64,000 nucleotides of DNA from Prochlorococcus sp. AG-409-P03 (GTDB lineage: Bacteria > Cyanobacteriota > Cyanobacteriia > PCC-6307 > Cyanobiaceae): assembly GCA_003215295.1 (NCBI GenBank), contig QCKN01000004.1, positions 1 through 64,000 on the forward strand, read 5' to 3'. The translations under genes and the position numbers were made by a program. The number at the start of each line of letters is the position of its first letter. Within the stretch, counting starts at the first letter, position 1. Below are positions 18,257 to 26,989 of this stretch, piece after piece. Below the pieces are notes generated by a model that was given only the letters and a program-made list of their open reading frames with translations, did not search any database and was not told the DNA's origin.

Positions 18257-18694
18257 TTGTTAAATCCATCTCGCTATCGCATTATTGCCATAGGCAAAGT
18301 TCGCAAACGCTGGATCCAAGATGGTCTAAAGCTATACCTCAAGCGCCTCCCTGGCCTGACAATAATTGAATTGCGTGACTCCGAGCCTTCTCAAGAATCG
18401 AAAGCTATTCATGCTGCACTAAGAAACAACGAATCAATTGTTTTACTAACTGAAGCAGGCGAAGCTCTTAACTCCATTGATCTTGCAAAAAAGCTACAAA
18501 GCTTCGGATCAAAGAGGCTAGCTTTTGTAATCGGAGGCGCCAATGGCCTGCCGCCAGAAATCAATACTTCAGCCCATTGGCACCTCAGCCTATCTCCACT
18601 AACTTTTCCTCACGAAATAGCACGCCTACTACTAGTCGAGCAGATCTACCGTGCTCATAACATCACGATGGGCGGCGCCTATCACCGAAACTAA
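18257..18694 (+). CDS. rlmH: 23S rRNA (pseudouridine1915-N3)-methyltransferase RlmH
   Basis: 145-residue SPOUT methyltransferase that modifies pseudouridine 1915 in helix 69 of 23S rRNA. Family marks: RIIAIGKVRKRWIQDGLKLYLKRL at the N-terminus, the SAM-binding knot FVIGGANGLP (residues about 90-99) and the C-terminal LSPLTFPHEIARLLLVEQIYRA followed by YHRN, the typical end. The start is TTG at 18257, giving the normal cyanobacterial N-terminus. Last gene before the SOS-type umuDC promoter. Confidence 0.95.
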   Translation: MLNPSRYRIIAIGKVRKRWIQDGLKLYLKRLPGLTIIELRDSEPSQESKAIHAALRNNESIVLLTEAGEALNSIDLAKKLQSFGSKRLAFVIGGANGLPPEINTSAHWHLSLSPLTFPHEIARLLLVEQIYRAHNITMGGAYHRN

Positions 18695-18716
18695 GAGCCC
18701 AGCATCCACCCATTCC

Positions 18717-18734
18717 TATAATACAGGTGTACTA
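18717..18734 (+). promoter_or_regulatory. LexA (SOS) box overlapping a -10 element of umuDC
   Basis: A consensus -10 TATAAT at 18717-18722 overlaps ATACAGGTGTACTA (18721-18734). Read on the other strand this is TAGTACACCTGTAT, close to the cyanobacterial SOS box AGTAC-N4-GTACT with one clear mismatch in the second half. A repressor here would block RNA polymerase. The expected transcript start (about 18729) rules out the upstream in-frame ATG at 18651 as the umuD start. Confidence 0.7.
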
Positions 18735-18761
18735 TTAAGAAGTTGTCTATGGCTTCTCCTT

Positions 18762-19196
18762 GTGACTCTGACGCAATGCCCGTTACCACTGTGCATCGGC
18801 CCAGCAAAGGTGTCCATACCACTAGCTAGCGAATACGTATCTGCAGGCTTCCCCTCACCTGCAGATGACTACATAGATGTAGGTATTGATCTAAACGAAG
18901 TGCTTGTCCGGCATCCAACAAGTACCTTTTTTCTCCGTGTCAGCGGACATTCCATGAATGGTGCCGGAATTCAAAATGGCGATCTTCTTGTCATAGACAG
19001 AAGCCTCGATGCCAAACCAGGGCATGTCGTAGTAGCAATAATAGATGGGGCCTTCACGCTAAAAAGGTTGACTCGCCACAATGGGTTTCTCTATCTAGAA
19101 GCAGACAATCCCAGCCACCCTCAACTTGACCTACAACACTACGAGAACATCCAAATCTGGGGTGTTGCAGTGTATTCCATTCACAGCCTCAACTAA
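18762..19196 (+). CDS. umuD: SOS mutagenesis protein UmuD
   Basis: Serine peptidase of the LexA/UmuD (S24) family, about 144 residues. RecA-stimulated self-cleavage gives UmuD', which joins UmuC as DNA polymerase V. The cleavage site is A28-G29 in YVSAGFPSPADDY. The catalytic serine S64 (in SGHSMNGAG) and lysine K101 (in FTLKRL) are 37 apart, as in the E. coli enzyme. The start is uncertain: GTG at 18762 gives the best length and lies inside the predicted transcript; GTG at 18810 is possible. The stop is nine bases before umuC. Confidence 0.88.
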   Translation: MTLTQCPLPLCIGPAKVSIPLASEYVSAGFPSPADDYIDVGIDLNEVLVRHPTSTFFLRVSGHSMNGAGIQNGDLLVIDRSLDAKPGHVVVAIIDGAFTLKRLTRHNGFLYLEADNPSHPQLDLQHYENIQIWGVAVYSIHSLN

Positions 19197-19205
19197 AAAT
19201 CAAAC

Positions 19206-20480
19206 ATGAGTGCAGCCATAGCCCTAGTAGACGGCAACAACTTCTATGCCGCATGCGAGCAAAGTGTTGACCCTTCAATCGTCAGACAACCAGTAGTCGT
19301 ACTATCAAATAATGACGGCTGCATTATTGCTAGAAGCCCGGAAGCTCGTGCTCTTGGTATAAAAATGGGACAGCCATATTTCAAGGTTCGTCATGACCTA
19401 AAAAGACTTGGAGTAACTGTACGCAGTTCAAACTACGCCCTCTATGCTGACATGAGTCAACGGCTCATGCGCATTCTAGAAGCTTATTCAGAAGAATTAG
19501 AAATCTATTCCATTGATGAGGCATTCTTAAAAATAAGCCGCCCTTCAAATCATGACCTACGACCCTGGGCTCGTCAACTCAGAGAATCTACATACCAAAG
19601 TATAGGCATACCAATTTCCATCGGACTTGGCACCAGCAAGGGCCAGGCAAAACTAGCAAATCACCTAGCTAAAACAGTCCCAGATTATGCAGGAATCTTT
19701 GACCTAAGCGTAGTCAATGATCCAGACACATGGCTCAACAAAGTTGACGTCGAATCTGTCTGGGGAATAGGTTCAAAAATGGCACGATGGTGCCGCATAA
19801 GAGGAGTTAATAATGCTCGACAATTACGTGACATGTCAAGTAGTGCTCTGCACAAGAAATATGGGGTAGTCGGTATACGCCTGCAACACGAACTCCGAGG
19901 GCACTCCTGCCAACCTCTCGTAGTACTACCACTACCAAAAAAAGAGACCTGCGTAAGCAGAAGCTTTAGTCATCCAATCACAAGCCTGGATGAACTGTCC
20001 AAGGCAATTAGTAGCTATACGGTACGGGCAAGTGAAAAGCTGCGTACACAAAAGCAACGAGCAGGTACCATAACCATATTCACACGCACTAGCCCTTTCA
20101 TACAATCTGTTTACAGCAAATCCGCAACAGAAACATTGGTCATGCCAAGCAATGACACCTCAGTACTGCTACAAGTCGCTCTAAGGTTGACAAGACTAAT
20201 CTTCAAGGCCCATCGACCGCTCATAAAAGCAGGGGTACTAATGCAAAATCTTCACAGCACCAATCATCTACAAACAAATCTCCTAAAAGAATATGATCCC
20301 AAAGTCCTGGAGAAACGAGAAAGGCTAATGAACACCATTGACAGTCTCAACCATCGCTATGGCAATGGCACCATCAACTGGGCTGCCTGTGGACTAAATC
20401 AAGGATGGGTAATGCGACGCGAAAAACTAGGTTCTGCTGCAACAACCCGCCTAACAGAAATCCCCATTGTGTATACCTAA
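19206..20480 (+). CDS. umuC: DNA polymerase V catalytic subunit UmuC
   Basis: 424-residue Y-family translesion polymerase. It has ALVDGNNFYAACE with the first metal aspartate (D9), VVVLSNNDGCIIARS, the catalytic YSIDEAFL block, a helix-hairpin-helix thumb (VESVWGIGSKMARW) and a C-terminal little-finger region with ETCVSRSFSHPITS. With cleaved UmuD it copies damaged DNA at the cost of errors. Nine bases after umuD, so one SOS operon under the LexA box at 18717-18734. ATG start; full length. Confidence 0.95.
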   Translation: MSAAIALVDGNNFYAACEQSVDPSIVRQPVVVLSNNDGCIIARSPEARALGIKMGQPYFKVRHDLKRLGVTVRSSNYALYADMSQRLMRILEAYSEELEIYSIDEAFLKISRPSNHDLRPWARQLRESTYQSIGIPISIGLGTSKGQAKLANHLAKTVPDYAGIFDLSVVNDPDTWLNKVDVESVWGIGSKMARWCRIRGVNNARQLRDMSSSALHKKYGVVGIRLQHELRGHSCQPLVVLPLPKKETCVSRSFSHPITSLDELSKAISSYTVRASEKLRTQKQRAGTITIFTRTSPFIQSVYSKSATETLVMPSNDTSVLLQVALRLTRLIFKAHRPLIKAGVLMQNLHSTNHLQTNLLKEYDPKVLEKRERLMNTIDSLNHRYGNGTINWAACGLNQGWVMRREKLGSAATTRLTEIPIVYT

Positions 20481-20532
20481 GTTAGTGCAAACAAGGCTCA
20501 GGAAGCTAAAACCATCACACTAAAAAGAAGCC

Positions 20533-21000
20533 ATGGAGTTCCTCCTATTTTTAAATACAAACGAAAAAGAAATACTATCTCTAATCTACAAAGCAAATTT
20601 TTCTGTAGAAGAAAACACGCCTTTATGTCTTCTAGGAGAAAATTTCTTTGGTTTCTTAAAGAGAAAACAGAAAAGAGTAGTTATATGCACTAAGAATGCA
20701 ATGAATATTGGTGGCTATTGGATACCAAAAGGAATTAGAGATAATGATTATGATGCCACAGGAGCAATAGTAAGAAGAGCTCTTCGACACGAAGCAGTGC
20801 ACGTTGCACAGAGCTGCAATAAAGGCAATCTCCTAAATATAGATCAAGGGAGAAACCTTAAACTACATCCATACAAAGTTGAGGCGCTAAGAGGTTCAAT
20901 AAAAATCTCTCAAGGTAGCAAGGCAAGAGAGTATGAAGCTTATCTTATTGAAGACAAACCGAAGCTTGTTATTACTGCTCTAAAAAAATACTGCCTTTAG
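20533..21000 (+). CDS. HEXXH-containing putative metalloprotease-like protein
   Basis: 155 residues, no named family recognised. It carries a zinc-binding HEXXH motif, HEAVH at 86-90 inside RRALRHEAVHVAQSC, and an acidic cluster REYEAYLIED (132-141) about 45 residues later that could supply the third ligand, as in gluzincin-type peptidases. No signal peptide; six cysteines. It starts about 50 bases after umuC on the same strand, so read-through from the SOS operon is possible. The metallopeptidase role is inferred only from the motif spacing. Confidence 0.65.
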   Translation: MEFLLFLNTNEKEILSLIYKANFSVEENTPLCLLGENFFGFLKRKQKRVVICTKNAMNIGGYWIPKGIRDNDYDATGAIVRRALRHEAVHVAQSCNKGNLLNIDQGRNLKLHPYKVEALRGSIKISQGSKAREYEAYLIEDKPKLVITALKKYCL

Positions 21001-21015
21001 AAAAAGATCAAAAGC

Positions 21016-21315
21016 TTATGCATCAAATAGAAGTTGAAATAGCTTTTCCTTCTTGCTAAGAATCAAGAGCATTCCTTTGTCATAAAAAGAAAAACCGGTC
21101 TGATGATGCAATAGGTGTATATTTGCCAATGCAATTCCACATGTCTCAACAAGTAAAACTGGAATGGTATCGTTGTCACCATTCATACGTTGCAAGTCAG
21201 CAGCCTGCCGAACAGCTTGCTGTGCTTTAAAGAGGCCCAATTTCTCAACAAAACAAGGCCATAAATGATTAACATGCTCAAATTCTGAGAAATTAAATTT
21301 TAATTTTTTTGTCAT
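21016..21315 (-). CDS. conserved hypothetical protein, 99 residues
   Basis: Soluble protein of unknown function. A basic, aromatic N-terminus (MTKKLKFNFSEFEHVNHLW) is followed by helix-like segments with KAQQAVRQAADLQRM and a hydrophobic stretch IPVLLVETCGIALANIHLLHH. No known motif. It is convergent with the HEXXH gene, leaving a 15-base gap. Marine cyanobacterial distribution is suspected from style only. Confidence 0.55.
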   Translation of the reverse strand: MTKKLKFNFSEFEHVNHLWPCFVEKLGLFKAQQAVRQAADLQRMNGDNDTIPVLLVETCGIALANIHLLHHQTGFSFYDKGMLLILSKKEKLFQLLFDA

Positions 21316-21363
21316 AAGTACAAGGCCTATGAAAAGAAATTAATGCATTCAAATGTAGTCCTC

Positions 21364-21519
21364 CTAATTGGCATTAGAAATCATTGAAGGAAATATATTA
21401 ATAATCTCTAGCAACTCACTCTTATCAAGGTATTTCTCAAGTATTCCATATCGACTGACATGAGAATTAGAACTATAATCCTGGCAGACCACACACACAT
21501 TAACTTTTTGAAGATTCAT
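21364..21519 (-). CDS. possible 51-residue cysteine-containing protein
   Basis: An ATG-to-TAG frame of 51 residues in the spacer between the 99-residue gene and dnaG. The N-terminal part has a cysteine pair (NVCVVCQD), the rest an amphipathic helix-like pattern YGILEKYLDKSELLEIINIF. Composition looks protein-like, not random AT sequence. An AAGG lies about 15 bases before the start, rather far. Same strand as both neighbours. Could be chance; expression or conservation data would decide. Confidence 0.35.
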   Translation of the reverse strand: MNLQKVNVCVVCQDYSSNSHVSRYGILEKYLDKSELLEIINIFPSMISNAN

Positions 21520-21597
21520 GATGTGAATTAATACCTTAGTTTAGATTCTAATTTTACCGTTAGTCGAATAAGCAAATCAAAGGAAGTCGTCACCAAT

Positions 21598-23652
21598 CTA
21601 CGCAGAGAGAGCTTCTTTAGAATCATAACCAGCACAACGTTGTTTATCTAAGTGAAGAATATGTTTACGTTCGGTGTAATAAAGCTCTTGAAAGCGTAAA
21701 GCATCTTGGTTTAATTCTTCAAACATCTCATCAATTCGAGTTTCCATATCAGACGATACCTCTGGCTCATTACGTTCTTTCTCAATAAGAGAAGCTATAC
21801 ATCTTTCCAAAGTCTCAAGTCTCTGACTGCCCCAGGCTTCAAGTAAATGTCTACAGCGTTTAAGGGATTTCTGTCGTTCCAAAACAGCTACTGTGCCACG
21901 CAAATGAAGCATGGGCTGGGTCATAGACGCCATCTGAACTTCGTCAGGTTCTAACAATGGGGTAAGTCGTGTAGACAATTCATTGTTTTCCATCATGAAT
22001 TGATCTGCCAGCAAACGTGGCAGATCCAAATCAGTCAACTCCAATCCGTCATCGCTACCACGAGCAATAGCTTCCAATCGTCCAACGCCTAGGTTTATTT
22101 CTTCTAAATCACAGATTGCCGCCCAGAGCAATCTGTGATGCTGCAGCCCAAAATCTTCCAAGTCTCTCTGCCGTAGTTCTCTGCGTATGTCAGCTCTATG
22201 GCTAGAACAATGAAGGTAAATCCTCAGAATTTCTGCTTCACTTCGCTCTCTCTGATTAGCTTCCCCAGGCTGCTCAAATTTACTAGCGCGACCATGCCAC
22301 CTCTGCCCCTTTACCTGCTTACGAAGATCCTGCTCTAACTGCAAGGCAAGTCGAGCCTGACCTCCACTTAGACGTTCAGAAACTTTCTGGAGATAATGAG
22401 TGCGAATTGCCGACTGGGGCAACTTACCAAGCAACTGAACCAAGCCACTTACCGCTAGCTGAAAGTGATCTGCCTTACTTAGGTCTAGATTTTGAAAAAC
22501 CTGGTCAATTTGCCAATCAAGCCAGAGCGGAGACTGATCAAGGAGCGCTCTGTACTCTCCTGCTCCATGGTCTTGTAAAAATTCATCAGGGTCTTTTCCA
22601 GAAGGCAAGTGGAGCACTCTCAACTCCAACTGGCCTTGCATAGCCAACTGCTCAACTTCTCCTATCGCTCGGTTAGCAGCACGCACACCTGCACCATCAG
22701 CATCAAAATTAAGTACAATTCGCTTACTATCACTGCAACGGCATAGTTGTGTTATTTGCTGACTACTAAGACTGGTACCTAAAGACGCAACAGAATTTTG
22801 TACTCCAGCAGAGTGAAGAGCAATAACATCAAAATATCCTTCTACAACAACAGCCCTGTCAGCCTTACGAATCGAATTGGCTGCTTTATCAAGAGCAAAA
22901 AGGTGCTTTCCTTTTTCAAAAACTTCAGTTTCAGGAGAATTGAGGTACTTCGGCTCAGAACCGTCAAGACTTCGCCCACCAAAGCCAATTACTCTGCCTT
23001 GCCTGTCATGAATTGGGACTATTACCCTTCCTCTGAAGCGATCATAAAATCCGCCACCCCCTTTCTTTGCAATTACAAGGCCGGCTGCCTCTAATAACTC
23101 AGCAGGAAGTGATTCAACGTTTTGAAGGTAAGTCAACAAAGAGTCCCATTTATCCGGGGCATAGCCCAACTCAAAAGCATCAATAGTTCCTTCACTCAAG
23201 CCTCTAGTATTGGTGAGATATTCACGAGCTATCAAGCCAGAAGATGACCGTAATTGGTCTCGAAACCAGCCTGAAGCCAAAGCTAAAGCGCGGTGCAACT
23301 TATCTCGGCGTGAAAGTTGCTGACGCAAACGTTCTTGCTGAGGCCCCTCAAGTGTCTCAACGGGAAGTTGATATTTTCGAGCCAAGTCAAGAACAACATC
23401 CCCAAAACTCTGGCGCTGGAATTCCATCAGAAATTTGATGGCATTTCCCCCAGCCCCACAGGAAAAACAGTAATAGAACTGCTTCGCAGGCGAAACAGTC
23501 ATAGACGGCTTACTGTCATCATGAAAAGGGCAAATACCTACAAATTCCTTCCCTTTTCTCTTCAAAACAACATGCTCACCTACTACATCAACAATGTCTG
23601 CACGTTCCTTTACGGCTTCAATAGTGCGCGGGTGGAGATGAGGGATTGCCAT
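21598..23652 (-). CDS. dnaG: DNA primase
   Basis: 684 residues, synthesising RNA primers at the replication fork. The N-terminal zinc ribbon is complete (C41, H44, C62, C65 in CPFHDDSKPS...YYCFSCGAGG). The central TOPRIM core includes AVVVEGYFDVIALHSAG and IVLNFDADGAGVRAA, with the metal-binding acidic residues. The C-terminal region (about 450-684) is the DnaB-helicase-binding domain and is poorly conserved. ATG at 23652 is used; a TTG one codon upstream is an alternative. Free-standing on the minus strand. Confidence 0.96.
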   Translation of the reverse strand: MAIPHLHPRTIEAVKERADIVDVVGEHVVLKRKGKEFVGICPFHDDSKPSMTVSPAKQFYYCFSCGAGGNAIKFLMEFQRQSFGDVVLDLARKYQLPVETLEGPQQERLRQQLSRRDKLHRALALASGWFRDQLRSSSGLIAREYLTNTRGLSEGTIDAFELGYAPDKWDSLLTYLQNVESLPAELLEAAGLVIAKKGGGGFYDRFRGRVIVPIHDRQGRVIGFGGRSLDGSEPKYLNSPETEVFEKGKHLFALDKAANSIRKADRAVVVEGYFDVIALHSAGVQNSVASLGTSLSSQQITQLCRCSDSKRIVLNFDADGAGVRAANRAIGEVEQLAMQGQLELRVLHLPSGKDPDEFLQDHGAGEYRALLDQSPLWLDWQIDQVFQNLDLSKADHFQLAVSGLVQLLGKLPQSAIRTHYLQKVSERLSGGQARLALQLEQDLRKQVKGQRWHGRASKFEQPGEANQRERSEAEILRIYLHCSSHRADIRRELRQRDLEDFGLQHHRLLWAAICDLEEINLGVGRLEAIARGSDDGLELTDLDLPRLLADQFMMENNELSTRLTPLLEPDEVQMASMTQPMLHLRGTVAVLERQKSLKRCRHLLEAWGSQRLETLERCIASLIEKERNEPEVSSDMETRIDEMFEELNQDALRFQELYYTERKHILHLDKQRCAGYDSKEALSA

Positions 23653-23762
23653 CAATTCATTGTGAAGGTCTCATCAGCATTGGTCTAGAGGGGGTTATTA
23701 GAGCCTTACAAAAAAGATTCGCATTCAAAGCAAAAGGCAACTGACAAGGAAGAAGAAAGCTC

Positions 23763-24668
23763 ATGCCTTATCAATGGCAGCAAATGAACAACGGGCATAC
23801 TCAGATTAATAGAGGACACTTGGTTCTTATCGCAAGCGCATTTGCCTTCAGCCTGATGAGCGTGTGCGTTAAACACCTTGGCGGCAATTTACCGATCTCT
23901 GAAATCGTATTTTCAAGATCAGTGATAAGCCTCGCAATTACAAGGTCAATGCTTTATCGCGCTCATGTATCGCCGTGGGGTAAAAACAAATCATTGCTTT
24001 TGGTTAGAGGAATACTTGGGACGGCAGCCTTATTTTGTGTTTTCGAGGCCCTAACAAAATTACCTTTAGCTGTTGCGACGATACTTCAGTACACATATCC
24101 AACTTTTACCGCTATAGGAGCCTGGTTTCTACTAAAAGAAGGGGTGGGCTACAAAATTGGAATATCCGTATTTATTGGCTGGATTGGCACAAACCTGATC
24201 GTGAACCCGAATTGGGTCATTTCATCCACAGCAAATCTTCCTATCAAAGAATCTTTAATTGCTTTGGCAGGAGCATTCCTAACTGCCCTTGCATACATAT
24301 CCATACGCAAACTGTCAAAACACGAGCACCCTCTAGTGATAGTTCACTATTTTCCTTTTGTTTCAGCACTTATTACCCTGCCCTTAGTCCTAAAAAGCGG
24401 CGTTTTTCCATCAGGAGAGGAATGGATCTGGCTCATTGGAGTAGGGGTATTTACGCAAGTTGGGCAAGTTTGGATTACAGAAGGATTCTCTCAACTACCT
24501 GCTGCACAAGCAAGTTCTATCAATTACGTACAAGTTATCTTTGCAGCTCTATGGGGAGTAACAATTTTCAATGAAAGAATAGGCCTTGAGATTGGACTAG
24601 GTGCAATCTGTATTTTAGTGTCAATTCTTATAAATTTTAATGTCAGAGACTACCTAGTAAAAAACTAA
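23763..24668 (+). CDS. DMT-superfamily (EamA) transporter
   Basis: 301-residue membrane protein with about ten spans and two EamA repeats. The first begins LVLIASAFAFSLMSVCVKHLG, the second SLIALAGAFLTALAYISIRKL, and each contains the glycine/proline pattern of drug/metabolite exporters (for example PLAVATILQYTYPTFTAIGAW and LPAAQASSINYVQVIFAALWG). Substrate unknown; relatives export amino acids or small metabolites. The start may be ATG at 23763 or at codon 8. Not co-directional with dnaG. Confidence 0.82.
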   Translation: MPYQWQQMNNGHTQINRGHLVLIASAFAFSLMSVCVKHLGGNLPISEIVFSRSVISLAITRSMLYRAHVSPWGKNKSLLLVRGILGTAALFCVFEALTKLPLAVATILQYTYPTFTAIGAWFLLKEGVGYKIGISVFIGWIGTNLIVNPNWVISSTANLPIKESLIALAGAFLTALAYISIRKLSKHEHPLVIVHYFPFVSALITLPLVLKSGVFPSGEEWIWLIGVGVFTQVGQVWITEGFSQLPAAQASSINYVQVIFAALWGVTIFNERIGLEIGLGAICILVSILINFNVRDYLVKN

Positions 24669-25021
24669 TAAAGTCAATTTGTACAATGGATTCCAGCATT
24701 TTACTGTATAACCAGTGAACCAAAATCGATCATGCCGGGTGCGACCTGACTGAAATTCACTAAACTTATGTTATTTAATGAATCGAAAATAACCAGGAAA
24801 ACTATATAATAAATTTTATCCACACAAGCAAGACGGTTAAGGCATCAAAAGGCTATCAAAGTCCTATTATAATTGGAGTTTTTAAATCCCTAAACAAAAA
24901 GCCGTAACTTTTAGTTGCGCAAGTCATCAAAAACTGGCAAGAATAATAGAAGGACATAACAAAACACCTCCTCTCTCTCCTTCAACTAAATCAACATAAA
25001 TCCCTTCAAAGGTCTAGACCA
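24669..25021. other. 353-base spacer without a supported gene
   Basis: No tRNA, known small RNA or supported open frame was seen. The segment near 24890-24930 has a partly self-complementary stretch (AAGCCGTAACTTTTAGTTGCG), and a pyrimidine-rich stretch (CCTCCTCTCTCTCC) lies at about 24967-24982, shortly before the glycine-zipper gene. It probably holds that gene's promoter. Confidence 0.4.
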
Positions 25022-25417
25022 ATGAAACTTGCCCTCGCTACTTTTTTCGCACTGACTTCAGCGTTGCCATTTCCCGTTATCGCCGGAGAGTATCAACCTG
25101 GCTACGCCAGTTCACGCAGTTGTACTCGTAATGAATATAGAGAGGAATACGTCCCTGGGAATCAAACCTCACCTGGATATGTAAAAAGCTGGACGGAGTC
25201 TGTAGAAGTTCCCTGCGATACAGCTGGAGCAACTGTCAGGCCAGCCATTCCTCAAACAGCAGAGGATACCAATGACTGTAGTCAAGGGAGTCTTATTGGT
25301 GGGCTCTTAGGGGCTGGGCTAGCGACATCGGCTTCTCGAGGGAATGGCAGATGGTGGGCAATCCCAGCAGGGGGAGCCGCAGGAGCTATGCTTGGATGTC
25401 AAATTGATGGCGGCTAA
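25022..25417 (+). CDS. exported glycine-zipper protein
   Basis: 131 residues. The signal peptide covers residues 1-21 (MKLALATFFALTSALPFPVIAG). The mature part has two cysteine-containing segments (SRSCTRNEYREEYVP and VEVPCDTAG) and ends with a glycine-zipper membrane-like region, GSLIGGLLGAGLATSASRG and WWAIPAGGAAGAMLGCQ. Proteins with this zipper often sit in or on the outer membrane; no lipobox cysteine is placed for lipidation. Function unknown. A weak terminator lies about 130 bases downstream. Confidence 0.68.
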   Translation: MKLALATFFALTSALPFPVIAGEYQPGYASSRSCTRNEYREEYVPGNQTSPGYVKSWTESVEVPCDTAGATVRPAIPQTAEDTNDCSQGSLIGGLLGAGLATSASRGNGRWWAIPAGGAAGAMLGCQIDGG

Positions 25418-25944
25418 GAAATCAAAAGTACCGAAGAAAATTCATTTTTTGATATTAGTACGACTAACTTAGATTAAAGAATATCTTTCCTAGGGATTAA
25501 TTAAAAAATCAATTTAACGGGTAAATATAAGGAACAAATGATTTATAGAAGCCTCGAATAGATAGGCTTTTTATAAGGTATAAAGATCTCCTCCATCATC
25601 ATGTTATACCGCTAAAAGCTTGTTGACAAAAAACAAGCCTTGTCTTAAATGATAAGTATAAATTTACCTAAAGGGTATAATTTACTCTTGAACTTCGAGG
25701 ATATAATTTAAAATAATCATCTAGCATAAAGCCTTAGAAGAAGACTGTAAATAAACAAACAGACTAGATCTTCAACTCAAGTTCTATCCCCATATATTAA
25801 GGGTAAATTTGGTTGCTACACAAACCATTAGACAAACACAATCCTCCTAAAAACAAAAAAAGCCGAGCTAATGACATCTGAGGAGATTTGTTCGAGCAAG
25901 AGCTAGACAAATCAGGCAGCATAGAAGAGCTAAGACTGAAACCC
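25418..25944. other. 527-base AT-rich spacer with hairpins and -10-like boxes
   Basis: No supported protein gene. It contains a likely terminator at 25549-25572, a perfect 7-bp hairpin (GCTTGTT 25618-25624 with AACAAGC 25632-25638), TTGACA at 25623-25628 inside that hairpin, and two TATAAT boxes at 25676-25681 and 25702-25707 within repeated TATAATTTA. A small RNA or a long ruvA leader could be encoded here, but no known family was recognised. Confidence 0.4.
25549..25572 (+). terminator. likely rho-independent terminator
   Basis: AAGCCT (25549-25554), a 9-base loop, then AGGCTT running into a five-T stretch (25568-25572). It lies about 130 bases after the glycine-zipper gene on the same strand. 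The stem is only 6 bp, so efficiency may be modest. Confidence 0.5.
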
Positions 25945-26622
25945 ATGATTGGTTGGCTGAAAGGGGAGAAAATTGACACCTGGCAACAACTCTCAAGGAA
26001 GGGGATTGTTTTGGATTGCAGAGGCGTTGGTTATGAGGTTCAAACCCTGACAAGGCAACTAAACAACCTTAATCCAACTGGGCTGATAGCACTTTGGGTT
26101 CATCAAGTTCAAAGAGATGATGCCTGTAGCCTATTTGGATTCTTGGAAAAAGACGAAAGAGATTTGTTCCGTACTCTCATTGGAGTAAGTGGGGTAGGCC
26201 CCCAAGTAGCAATGGCCTTGCTGGAAGAGTCAGCCGCTCCCGAACTAATTGAAGCAATCATCCAAGGAGATATTCCGCTACTTACAAAAGCCAATGGGGT
26301 AGGCAAACGGACAGCTGAAAGACTTACTGTCGAATTACGCAGCAAACTGCCAAAAAACGCCTCTAGTACTAGCCAATTTCCTAAAAAAACAGATTGTCCA
26401 ACCCCAGAGACACTTTCAAAGAGCTCACTGCAAAAAGAGCTTCACCGAACACTTAGTGAAATCGGCTACGAAGATCTTGAAATTCAAAAAGCAATTCAAG
26501 TCGCGAGCCAAAACCTGAGGTCTGCAATTTCTAGCAACAGCCTGGATTCAGGTCTCTCATCCAAAGACTTCGATGCATTACTAAAATCAAGTCTTCTATT
26601 GCTTAGTCAAGAAGTGGCGTAA
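25945..26622 (+). CDS. ruvA: Holliday junction branch migration protein RuvA
   Basis: 225 residues from the ATG at 25945, the family-normal start MIGWLKGEKIDTW. RuvA tetramers bind four-way junctions and load the RuvB motor. Domain I is an OB fold (1-65), domain II carries the helix-hairpin-helix motifs GVSGVGPQVAMALL and KANGVGKRTAERLTVELR, and domain III (about 170-225) is the RuvB-binding helices, joined by a polar linker. The frame is open to a TTG at 25888 with an AGGAG only two bases away, which is too close to be a normal start. rpsO follows. Confidence 0.94.
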   Translation: MIGWLKGEKIDTWQQLSRKGIVLDCRGVGYEVQTLTRQLNNLNPTGLIALWVHQVQRDDACSLFGFLEKDERDLFRTLIGVSGVGPQVAMALLEESAAPELIEAIIQGDIPLLTKANGVGKRTAERLTVELRSKLPKNASSTSQFPKKTDCPTPETLSKSSLQKELHRTLSEIGYEDLEIQKAIQVASQNLRSAISSNSLDSGLSSKDFDALLKSSLLLLSQEVA

Positions 26623-26683
26623 AACGGTGCCCAAGGAGGTAAATTATGCTTTCAATGCAAAGGCTTAGAACCTTAATCGAAAA

Positions 26684-26953
26684 ATGTCGCTAGATACAGC
26701 AGAGAAGCAAAAACTAATCAATTCACATCAGACCCATTCAACAGACACTGGTTCAGTTGAGGTTCAGGTAGGCATGCTAAGCGAACGGATCAACAAACTT
26801 AGTGGCCACCTTCAAAGCAATAAGCATGACTTTTCCTCTCGTCAAGGTCTTCTTAAGATGATCGGTCAAAGAAAGCGGTTACTTACCTACTTGCGAGGAA
26901 AGAGTGAACAGCGCTATAAAGCCTTGCGTGAGAAAATAGGAATAAGAGGATAG
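26684..26953 (+). CDS. rpsO: 30S ribosomal protein S15
   Basis: 89 residues, the usual length, with the S15 pattern: [52 protein letters not shown] and the C-terminal [13 protein letters not shown]15 binds 16S rRNA helices 20-22 as a primary assembly protein. The gene lies about 60 bases after ruvA and 36 before the PAM68 gene on the same strand. Confidence 0.97.
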   Translation: MSLDTAEKQKLINSHQTHSTDTGSVEVQVGMLSERINKLSGHLQSNKHDFSSRQGLLKMIGQRKRLLTYLRGKSEQRYKALREKIGIRG

Positions 26954-26989
26954 TAAAAGTCTAGACCCATCGCTATCTGAGTCATTTAA

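Noticed and set aside
18749-18829. 26-codon frame (ATG 18749 to TAG) in the umuD leader
   Set aside because: Out of frame with umuD and without conserved features; could be an upstream ORF, but chance is as likely.
24035-24574. Long open frame inside the DMT transporter gene
   Set aside because: It lies wholly within the transporter in another frame, is rich in S, C, R and Y without domain sense, and the transporter frame has clear repeats.
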